From Anisakis pegreffii (lineage: Eukaryota; Nematoda; Chromadorea; Rhabditida; Anisakidae), in contig JAPYMA010002963.1 in NCBI GenBank assembly GCA_035041965.1, positions 1 to 64,000 on the forward strand: a DNA stretch of 64,000 bases, written 5' to 3'. The notes below the pieces were generated by a model. The model searched no databases and was not told the origin of the DNA. It saw nothing but the letters and a program-made list of their open reading frames with translations. Positions 9,371 to 19,600 of this stretch are shown piece after piece (the first letter of the stretch is position 1; every line of letters begins with the position of its first letter). The position numbers and the translations under genes are program-made.

Positions 9371-10876
9371 ATGGTTTCCATAAGCCTACGACTAGGTGCG
9401 CGTTTGATGAATCGCATGTATGCTAACATGGCAACCACATCGGCACGCATAGTCGGCTCGCAAAAAACGAAAAAGGTGTTTTTTAAAGTGTCGTTACGTC
9501 CATTTAAATTTGTATTTTTATCTTGTTGACACTTTCCCACAATCAGATCAACTACGTCCTCGATCGGTCGCTGTAAATTGAATGACTGCAGATGAATAGA
9601 TGAATGCGAATTAATTGTTTCATTCGATCAACATTCTGAAATTCACTATCTATGCAGTATTTAACCGTTGCATACTAATTGTAACTGCTGTGCTGCTGTT
9701 TCATAACGGGTGTATTTGTATTCTTCAAGAGAATGTGAACTTCAAGAGAGCTCTCAAGCAATGCAATTTCAAAGATCGCAGTTGAATAATCTTACTTTGA
9801 GAATATCATTTGTGAAATTATAGGTAATGGATATGATTGAAAGTGAACTGAATGACGAACGAAATCGCTTGTTTGCTGTTGTCTACATCAATGGTCGACA
9901 ATTTAAAGTCGGTGAAAACGATTTGATAACGTTACAGGATAATGTTCCGTTGGATGTTGGTGATAAAATTAGACTTGAAAAGGTTATTCTTCGTCAATAT
10001 TCGCCATAAAATCAGAAGAGAATCGCGTATATTGTTGATCGCAGTCAGTGCTGAATTCAACGGCAAATTCTCCAATTTTTGGTCATAAAAGGGAGGGATG
10101 TGAAAAGCAGTGGGTGCGATGAACAAAAAAAGTGCTTTGTCTGACATGAATTCGGGAACATATTTGGGAGGGATGAACAGCAACTGAATGATGAAACACC
10201 ATTAGTCTCAAACTGCGCGTATAAAAATGCTCTCATCTAAAACTGCTATGAATCCATATTCGAAAAGATAATCGTGATCTTCTACATCCTCTCGATTTGT
10301 TAGGTACTTATGGTTGGTGGATCCAAGTTCAGCCTTTTCGGGCGTCCTCTGCTGCAATCACCGTCAGTACGTGTCAATGCGACTGTTGTTGAAAAGACTA
10401 TAGAAGCGCCCAACTTAAAATATACAATGATTAACCACAGGCACGTCAAAAACATTCTCTGTAAGTTGTTCTTAAATTAAATTCTTCGTTTGTTTCGCTT
10501 AGTGAATAAGAAATTTTTTGGTTTATTTTAAATTGAAGTGATATAATGAGATTTGCTTATAGGCTCAACCAAATGCATGTGGTTCTTACTTAACGAGAAC
10601 CTATTTTCAGTGGTGAGAATATTCGAGTAATTCTGATAGTCACATTAGCATGACAAGTAGTTAACAATAATCATATCTACAATCGTTAGGCTACTTTTTC
10701 AAAAAATATCAATTGCTCATCACCGAAAATTTTAGGTCATTCACGTCTCAAACAATCATAAGGTTTTGTTAGTTCAGTTTTATGAATTAATCATCTGCTT
10801 TCCAGGGATGAGCCGTGAATTGACCGTTCTCCGGATTAACGAGATTAGCGTCGATAAAGATGAACTTGAAAGTTAA
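9371..10876 (+). CDS. mrpl-21: Mitochondrial large-subunit ribosomal protein bL21m, 4 exons
   Basis: Exons 9371-9475, 9824-9982, 10304-10460 and 10806-10876 splice cleanly (phases 0, 0, 1) to 163 residues, the expected size. Residues 1-35 have many Arg/Lys and no acidic residue, as expected of a mitochondrial presequence. The bL21 domain begins at FAVVYINGRQFKV and continues through DVGDKIRLEK and VLMVGGSKFSLFGRPLL to VRVNATVVEKT, closely following the family. The C-terminal TVLRINEISV matches the end of metazoan MRPL21. The protein is a structural part of the mitochondrial 39S subunit. The start was chosen because it follows a TTTTCAG acceptor and yields the presequence. It is the third gene of a same-strand group with the WDR55 and ZNHIT2 homologues. 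Confidence 0.93.
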
Positions 10877-12710
10877 TGCCAATCGTTTTTTAGATTCGTT
10901 CTAGTGAGAGTTCATTCGTTTTTTATGTGGTGTATTTGATATTGTTATATGGTGCCTTTAATTTTTGAAGAAAGAAATGCGAACCGATCGTTATGGAGTG
11001 CATCATGACTGAGTGAAAAACACATCTTCATTAGAAGAGAATAGCTTTTTTTGCTAAATCATTACTGATTGTTTGTTGGATCGATAGAACGGCTGAACAA
11101 ATGGATGCAATTCCTGCGTTTTAAATTCAACGATTCATTAAAAAGAAATTTTTCGTTTTGTTGTAACTTTTCGAATTGAGAGTATGTTTTGCGAGTTTAG
11201 AAATTTTTGTTAATTTTCATTTTGCATTTCGTTTTGTTTTGTTTTCGTTGCTGTTGTTTTTTCTGTTCATAATTGTATTCTCTGTCAAAATTTATGTTTT
11301 GCTGATAAATGATATTTCGCATCATAAATGCCATTTCAGTTTACATTGGAAGTCCTTTAAGTTAGTTAGTGCAGCCACTACAACGAATGAGCGAGAATAA
11401 GCTGCTGCTTTTTTCAAGGCCATTCGAAACTCTTTGAAATGAATTTTTTTGCTTCAGTATGATGATAGCTTTGCATCTGATGCTTTCCACAGTAAACTGC
11501 GCTACCCATAGCTTATGTTAATGATGAAAAACTTTCTCATTTCTTATGACTGATAGGAAGAGGAATATTGAGAATGGGTTCATTGACACAACAACAACGA
11601 CGTAATTGATCAAGTGGTGTCAGTAGCAATCTTCTAATCGCAAGTATTTGTTCGCGAAGACATTGCATTCATTCCTTGTAAGGAACAAATTGTGTCGTTG
11701 TTGTAGGCAACTGACAGCACTCCATAAAACGGACTGATATTGATCACCTTGCAAAATTTTTTGACGTTTAGTTCTTAGTTTCGAAATGAGAATGGAATTT
11801 GCGTTTTTCTTGGTTGATTACGTCATAATTGATCGATGTTTAGTGTAAATGTGGGTGTGTTTCGAATTTCGAATATCAGTTATTTTTTCAAGGAATATTT
11901 GTTGGAAAATTTGAAGAAATTCTAAAAACAATATATTTCAAGGTCGTTGAACTTCATCATGGAATCGTACTTGCGTAGATTGCATGTTGTAGTTTTTGGT
12001 AGGAATGAAATTCCAATTGTCGTGATATCGAATGGATCACAGAAATTAGTTCCTGATGATTACGAAACCTCAAAAGCGGATGCAATCATGTTCATCTTAT
12101 CGCAATTCCCGTAACTACTATCACTAAATTCTCCGCTATCAAATTTTCATTCTAAACCTCAAGCTGAACGCATAAATGATCAGTTTTCTAATGAATTTGT
12201 CGATACGAAAAAAATGATTGTTTTCATTATTTTCATTCTACTTGATCGATCGAATAATTAATATTGAATGGAACGCAACTGAAAAATAGAAATAACTACT
12301 GACAAAAGGAGAAGCGAATGTCAGACTAACTGTGTGATAATCATAACCGAGAAGTGCTCTCTATTGTGATCACAAAACAAAATTAATTAAATTGTTCCAT
12401 TTTTATTTTTCAAATCGATCTATCAAAACAAAACGTTTTGACCAATATTCCTAATTTCGCACAATTCCCTCCCACTTCGTGTCATTTTAAAATGTTCTTA
12501 ATTCCCATCTGTTGAGTAATTCTCAGTACCGTCATTTGCAGAAGTTTGCCGTTATTATCCGATTTCTTCTTAATTTTTAATTATTGCTTTAAACCTTAAT
12601 TCTTTAAGACGTTCGCATCGGTTTGGTGTGGTCGGACTAACTGATATCTAATTAAACTTGGCTTTTCCTAAATTTAGTTTTTATTCCACTAATTGGCAGA
12701 TAAATAGTTA
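10877..12710 (+). other. Intergenic region between MRPL21 and collagen genes
   Basis: AT-rich DNA with no exon I can support. A T-rich open frame at 11176-11400 encodes a Phe/Leu/Val-rich peptide and looks like chance. An ATTAAA near 11137 could serve MRPL21 polyadenylation, but is far from the stop. Confidence 0.5.
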
Positions 12711-12841
12711 GTGATGGCAATCGACGGAAGTTCGGTCGGAAAAATCCGACGAATTTCGGTTGGAATACCGAGATTCGGAATGTTGAGAAGTCGATTTGCT
12801 CGGATTCCGGCCGAACCGAAATTCCGTCCGAATGCCATCGC
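12711..12841. mobile_element. TA-flanked palindromic element (MITE-like), copy 1
   Basis: The 131-bp segment begins GTGATGGCA and ends TGCCATCGC, which are near-exact reverse complements. It is bracketed by TA at 12709-12710 and 12842-12843, the target duplication expected of Tc1/mariner-type elements. Both arms are rich in TCGGxCGGAA words and pair imperfectly over about 50 bases. A relative lies at 57728-57907. It sits about 235 bases upstream of the collagen start codon. A shadow frame over 12711-13013 is not treated as a gene. Confidence 0.65.
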
Positions 12842-12998
12842 TAGAAATAGTACCCATTTGGAACTGTGTGACCAGCGACAGCGACAACGTTGCACATTAC
12901 GCCCTCCGTTTGCTCCCTTATTGACACAAATGATATCCTGTATAATGAAACATAGAGACAGACTGCTGGAGCTGATCTGTCGAGAGCATACTAGACTC

Positions 12999-13007
12999 CA
13001 TAAAAGG
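12999..13007 (+). promoter_or_regulatory. TATA-like element upstream of the collagen gene
   Basis: CATAAAAGG lies 70 bases before the collagen ATG, a plausible core-promoter position. No acceptor site is seen between it and the ATG, so the message may start directly from this promoter. Confidence 0.35.
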
Positions 13008-13076
13008 AAATGAAATTTCCAAGAAATACGCTTAGTCTTTCCGAGAAATCATCTGAATAAGATTGATGTTTTAAAG

Positions 13077-16000
13077 ATGTCGCTCAAAGGTCTCACTATC
13101 GGTGCTATAATCTTCTCATCGGTGACACTGCTGGCATGTCTATTCGCTGTCTGGTCAATCTCCAAAGATGTCGACGATATTTGGGCTGAAATTGACTCTG
13201 AAATGAGTTCATTCAAGGTAGTTCTGTACCGATTGGTTTTGGTGTCGCCAAAGCAGATTTTCCATTTTGTTTGACATTCAGTCAGTAAGCAAACAAAAAA
13301 TCTTACAAGTCACTAGAATTTTCAAGCCACTGGAATATAGGAAGGAGAGAATAACTGAGAAGAAGTTGAATGCCATAAGTAGTAACACTGAAGCATTTCT
13401 GATTCAAGAAAGTGCGGTAGTAGACCATTCAAGGGAGAACGTTCAAAAATGATTTCATATGTGAAGCGTTATATCATACAAAATGAATTGCGACTGCTAC
13501 AGAATGCCCAAATTAGCAAATAATTCTTGCGCATCGTTGCGGAAACAAAATTTTAGGTGATGTCCGATGACTTATGGCAAGATATGTTGCGTCTGGGTGC
13601 AGGCACTGCAGCGAATCGTAAACGTCGCGAAAGTTATTTGGTTGATGTTCCGAAGATTCCGTCGTCCGGGAGTGGTACCAGTGGACGTGGCAACAGTGGC
13701 TATGATTTCGGGGGTTCAGACGAGGACGGTGGAGGGGAGGGGGAGGAGGTCCGGCAGTGGTGAAAATTCAAATGAACGGCAACAGCAGCAGGTTGAGCCT
13801 AGTCACTGGAACAGTTCAGCTGGTTATGGAGATTACGGTTCGGGTGGTGGTTCAGGTGGGCAAGGTGGTTCTGGGCCATTGTTTCCAGGTGACCATTTTG
13901 CAGAAAAAAAAAATTTTTTTTCGATAATGTCTCGGTTGTGAAATATTCACTTCCAATTGAAATGCTTCGATGGCAAGTGCTTTTGGGTTCATCTGATTCA
14001 TTTTCACAAAAGAAGTAAACTTTGAGTATTTCGAATGAAATTTTAATTTAACATCACATTATTTTTAAAAGCAGTCTACGGAAAGACGAAGAATTTTTCC
14101 TTTTCAAACTGTCCAAAGTACCTCAATGAATTAGTCTACGGCAATTTCTCCGAAATGTGCTGAAAACTGCTCTGTCTTAAGGTGGAGGATTGGAAGTTCC
14201 TCCGGGTGGCCCTGGAAGTGCATCTGGAGGAGGTTCAGGTGGTGGTGGAAGACCAGAGGGACCCGGTGGATCAAGCTTTCCTGGTGATAGTACGCCTGGA
14301 CAATCTGGCGGTTCAGGTGGAGGTGAAGGACAAGGGCATCCACTTTTAACTGGCGGAACATTCACACCATCTGGTTTCCCGAAAGGAAAATGCAGTAAGT
14401 GAGCCAACTGTGCAGTGAAACTCTTTGGGTTCTTGTGATATCAGATTTAAAAAATCCTTTGTGATATGCCCATTGCGACTGGTCTTCATGCATTTCACCG
14501 TAACTTTGACCTACTTCAAATTATTATCTCAAGAATTATTCATTTCCGACAAATTTGTTGCAAAATCGCTCATTGTCTTGGATCAAATTTATTGATAGTT
14601 CTCAAAATTCCTGCAATACACAATCCATATTTGAGTATCGTTAGTGAACACATTATTTCGGACAGCAGAGGATTGAAAATTTGCTAGGAATAACCCGTTT
14701 TTGAGGTTGCGTCTTTGAGAATCCTTGCCCCCCTGGACCACCTGGACCAAAAGGTGAAAAAGGACCCAATGGAATTGACGGGCCGCCAGGAGTGGACGGC
14801 AAAGATGGCCCAGATGCAGAAGACGTCCGACTTCAAGGTCCAGTTGGCTGCTTCTATTGTCCTCCTGGACCAGCTGGACCACCCGGTCCACCAGGAAGAC
14901 CTGGTATCCGTGGCATGAGAGGACGGCGAGGGCAACCTGGAACGCCTGGCCGCGATGGACCACCAGGCGCGATTGGAGAGATGGGACCGCCAGGTCCACC
15001 AGGTACGAGCAATTGATACGAGCTTAGCAAAATCTGACCCTTGCAACAAACTCGTAAATGAATATGCGCAAGATGAATGATGGCTTTTATAAGTTTCAGA
15101 AGCAACAAACCAATGTTGTATTGAAATGTATTTGATGAAATTAATGACAACTGGAATATTTGTGAATAGAATACCAAAAATATTTTCCGAATGATATTCG
15201 TTGTACCATTGAAGATAATCAAGAAAGATTTTCCGAAAATGACATTCGTTCAATGAATCAATGATCGATGCTTCAATTCGAAACTAAATTTATTACTGTA
15301 CCAAAGGTGGCAAATCAAATGTTTCATTCATCAGGAAAGTAACAGACCGAAATGCTATTTCAGGACCGGACGGAAAACCAGGACGACCAGGCCCGAAAGG
15401 TGCAGACGCTGAGAAAGTGGTTGGGCGTAAAGGAGAACGTGGACCAACCGGGGATCAAGGTGATGAAGGACCGCCTGGACCAAATGGACGGGACGCTCCA
15501 CCGGGACCAGAAGGACCACCCGGTGAAGAGGGGCCAGCTGGTTTCCAAGGTTCGCAAGGGCCCGATGGGGAGCAAGGCCCACCAGGTCCAGAAGGGCCAC
15601 CTGGCAAGGATGCTGAGGTTATTCCAAGAATGCTTCCTAGTTTCATACATCAGTCAGCTATGTGTTTTCTTCAAAATTTTGTTCTGCTGGTCATCACCGA
15701 AGAACATCAACACCAAATATTACACGTTACTAAGAGAACAGTAGCTCCGCCAATCGCTAATTCGCTAAAAAAAAGATTTTTGCTCTTCTAAACATATTTC
15801 GCTAGTAGTGTAGATAATAAAAAAGTGGCGAGGACTCTCAAAAAAAAAATGCCGCTAGTTAATCATTCAAAAACAAAATGATTCAACTGACTGTATCACA
15901 AAATTCTACGTTCCACAAATCGACTGTTAAACAGATCAGTTGAACGGTTTTTCCATTTTTAGTATTGTCCGTGTCCCGAGCGTGAAAGCAGTGGTGAAGA

Positions 16001-16568
16001 AAGAAAGAGCCACAAAGGAGGCGGAAGAAAAAATGAGAAAACTTCGAGCAGCTCTGGTAGCAAAAGCAGCGAAGAGAAAAGTTCATCGCAAAGTCATTTT
16101 GAAAACGATGGAACAAAATCGGGCGAGGGAAACGAAAACGAGAACGGTGGTAAAGCAGCGCATGGTAATGACAAAGTAAGTAGTGGAAAGGGAGGTGGAA
16201 GAGCATCTAAAGGAGGTAGAAAGATAAGCGGTGGAGAACGAGTGCATAAAAGTGAAAATGATGAAAAAGAGACAGTCACTCACAAAGGTGGCAAATTGAA
16301 GGAATCAGGAGGAAAACCCGGTGGAGCCGGTTCTGGGGCTGGTGGTTATGGCATTCCATCAGGCAGAGCAGAAGAAAGTTCGGAAGTTAAAGTTCCTACC
16401 GGTGGTTTCGGTCCCAGTGGTAACTACAAAAAATTAACAGGAAAACCCGGTGGAGCCGGCTCTGGGGCTGGTGGTTATGGCGTTCCACCAGACAAAACGG
16501 GAGAAAGCTCAGAAGATAAAGTCCTTACTGGTGGTTTCGGTCCCAGTGGTAGCTATAAAAAAGCTTGA
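13077..16568 (+). CDS. Large nematode cuticle collagen, 6 exons, apparent frameshift in exon 2
   Basis: Exons are 13077-13217, 13557-13888, 14182-14394, 14706-15002, 15364-15617 and 15963-16568. About 613 codons result, roughly twice a typical cuticle collagen. Residues 1-60 are the nematode cuticle collagen N-terminal domain: a membrane segment near 8-28, then [11 protein letters not shown] furin-type RKRR follows at 68-71. Next come a Ser/Gly/Pro-rich region, a Cys pair before PCPPGPPG, Gly-X-Y blocks split by [12 protein letters not shown] and ADAEKVV interruptions, and YCPCPER. The last about 195 residues are a Lys/Ser/Gly tail with a duplicated 43-residue unit. Secreted, processed and cross-linked into cuticle. 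Exon 2 reads in one frame to a stop at 13761, yet its 3' part and the splice phase to exon 3 require a frame shifted by one base; the purine run 13728-13749 is the likely place. A GTAAGT at 16174 could be an alternative donor. Confidence 0.9.
16311..16565 (+). repeat. Two tandem copies of a 129-bp coding repeat in the collagen tail
   Basis: The unit starting [14 protein letters not shown] begins at 16311 and again at 16440, exactly 129 bases (43 residues) apart. Both copies end [12 protein letters not shown]. The nucleotide match is high, so the duplication looks fairly recent. It encodes the extreme C-terminus of the collagen. Confidence 0.85.
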
Positions 16569-16625
16569 ATTGACTACTCATTTTCTACTTGCACTGTTTT
16601 GATTGCATTATAGCAATATGAAACG

Positions 16626-16631
16626 AATAAA
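16626..16631 (+). terminator. Polyadenylation signal AATAAA for the collagen gene
   Basis: Exact AATAAA 58 bases after the collagen stop codon (16566-16568), in the same orientation. Confidence 0.6.
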
Positions 16632-19600
16632 TCAATTGTTTGCTTTGATCAGAACTCATCTCAAATGCAGTGCTTAGATGATTCAAGCGGATTATGGCCA
16701 GTCTTAGTCAAGTATTTGTCAACGTATGTCGAGTACTTGGCATGAGAACCGGCACTCTCACAATGACAATGACAACAACGTGATGCAGTGAAATTAGAGT
16801 GAACACGGTGAACAGTGATGCAGAAAAATTCAATTTTTGAGCTACTGTTGGAAATTTTTTTTTGGCATCATCACATTGACGAAGCAATTTATCTTTGATT
16901 TGGTGATAGAAATATCGGATGCTTCAAACAGTTCATTGTTTCTCGTCAAGAAATATGTACCTTTCAAAGTCGATCGCCATATCTGCAGCGAGGCAAATAT
17001 CGGCAACTCTTCGAGCTTGTATTGCAATTGGTATCCGACAAAATTTTGAGAATGCCAGCATATGAATCTGTTGAATGACAGTCCGTATCAGATATTGATT
17101 TTTCAATTTTTTAGAACATGCATACGGCTCAGGCTGTTCAATTAATGACGCCTATTTGTATTGCTCTCTACAGACGTTAAAAATTTTGTTGTTTGTTGAC
17201 ATACGTTGTAGTATTTTTTGAAAATTCACATGCTTTCAATGTGCAAAGAGCTGATGTAATTTTATGTTGCTCATTCATGCCCACGGAGGTGCCGCTAGGT
17301 TAGTGTTCGTTTGCATTTAAGTTTGCCGAATATTTGTACAAATGCAATGAATGATCATGTCACCATTGATTGATACGGATGACGGGCGAAGGAAAGAAGG
17401 AAGGATCTATCTATATGCAAAAAGGGATAAACGCTTACTGAAATATACATTCTATAGTTATCAAATAGTCTAAGGTCCCATGAGGCGGTCAAAATGCACA
17501 CTGATTCGGCACTTGCTGATTGAAGTGCGGAACGAATAGATAATGTTGCAATTGGTTTATGCGTAACCCTAACGATCTTATTCCTCCTTCTCACTGACAT
17601 TTTAATCAATTTTCATCGATTCTCCTCTTTATAAATCATATAATCTCCGCATACATTATAATTTTGTTAGTCATCTTTTGAATGATTGATTACAAACATA
17701 AATAAGATGAATGAATGGAATACGTAATCGTTTACACCCATTCAAATATTGTATGAGATTATGCACTGATGCATTCAACAAATTCTGATCGTGCAGCACA
17801 ATATAAAAATGACGTTCACACACGTCAGTTTCAACTTCCAAAACCTACCCACAAAGCTGTGCATTGTTTTCAATGCAAATGCATCTCAATGCTTATGCTT
17901 ACATCGACTGTAAACGACGCTGATGAGTGAAAGTGATCTTCTGATTGTGAGAATTGCGGTGTTTTGCTCTTTGAAGTTGTCCTCAGTCTTATGCGACATC
18001 CAACTTTATGCGGGACTGAATGTTCGATCATTGTCTAAATCCAACAATATCTAACGATAAGCACTCTCCTAATAAATGAAACGAAAATCAGTGAGCAGTT
18101 CGTATTGTTTGTTTGTGTGCTCAGTGGTTTTGCCTTAATTTGTTTGTTTTAAAACAGATGCGTAGTGAGTTACTGGGAGTTAGTTCACAAATTTTGATGA
18201 TCATTTCGTGTTCTTCATTTAACTGCTTTCATCAAATTATTGCGATCGTCCTTATTGCTACTGATATTATCAGTGCTATTCTCATCATGATTGTTGTTTT
18301 TAAGGAATTTAGAGGATTTTTAAGAAAGACATGCCATTCGAGAATAAAACAAGTACAATTTCACTTCATAATCAACTGTAACGCAAATCGATTACGACAA
18401 TGCGAGCGAATGATTAAGGAAATCACTGGCTTCAGCATCGAGTGGAAATTTATAACTCAGTTTTAGCATTATGATATCATAAATTCAGTGCCATAAAAAG
18501 TCAACCACAATTCATCCAGCGTATTCATGATTATGAACCTAATCCTCCGTAATGCTCGATTTTAGTATCAGTGGGAACGTAATGCTTATTTCGCTGCTCA
18601 GCTTGAAGAAAAACGCTATTTGGCATCGCAAACGTTAAAAATAACCGACCAAAATGTCGCTGTGTTAATCTGAAGCTTGCTTGGTCTACGTCCTGAACAC
18701 CCCAAATCGAGCAAAAGGAGAGTTGTGCAATTTTGCCATGACACACTGTGCTGAATCATTAATTATGCTTCGTGATGCTCTGAGATAGATTAGAAGCACT
18801 GTAACGTTAATGATATTTTGATAATCGTCTTCTTCAATCCCATTATCAATCTTTTTGTTTATTCTTGCTGTGTGCGATGTATTCATCTCGCGTACAGCTA
18901 ATATGGCAGCGATATTTATGATCAGGTGCACTTTCACGGCCATACGTCACTGCCAACAAATTTCAGTTCACTCGTTTCAGAACGGGGATAATAAATGGAA
19001 GCTGAACTGGTATTCAAATTATTTTTAGTGCGATTCTCGTACTCAAAAATAATTCGCATTAAATTGTTGTGTTATCGATTAAGCTGTTCTATCGTCGAGC
19101 AATTTAATACGATCATTTAACCAGGTGCTCAAACTCGGTGAACATTAACTAATCGTAAAAGTTGCGTCTCTCATATGACTAAAAAGAATGAATTGAATAA
19201 AAATTTGAAAAATCATATATTTCCTAACATTCACTAGTAAACGAACTAAACAAGGTGATTCATATGCCTAATACTTCTGTCCTTATCGATTGCTCGTCCA
19301 TATTAAATGCTATATTATTATTCTGATCCGAGGAGTTGCTTTGATAAAACTCTTCGCATTTGCAGCTGCAAAGTCAAATTTAAGGATTACTAGAAGACAT
19401 TATGACGAATGATCAACGCGAATTCATGAGTGGGATCATCGAATGATGGATAATAATAGTGGTCGTAGACTGGTGAGTAAGTGAGGTTAAATTCAAGAAG
19501 ACGGCGTTGTGTTCGTTGTTACGCTTCAATGCTCTTCCTTAAGAAGTATACGCTTCATTTGATAGGCAATCTTAAACGTCGAATTCGAAATTTACCGATA

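Noticed and set aside
12711..13013. 100-codon frame upstream of the collagen gene
   Set aside because: Its first half is the palindromic TA-flanked element and the rest is promoter sequence; no motif.
13267..13452. Lysine-rich frame inside collagen intron 1
   Set aside because: Lies within an intron with good splice ends and has no exon-like boundaries.
14131..15650. Minus-strand Gly/Pro-rich frames opposite the collagen
   Set aside because: Antisense of GGN-CCN repeats remains open and collagen-like by symmetry; the plus strand has the proper splice sites and termini.
18113..18466. 117-codon Ile/Leu/Cys-rich frame resembling a membrane protein
   Set aside because: Hydrophobic composition is expected from T-rich DNA; no family pattern, splice site or polyadenylation signal.
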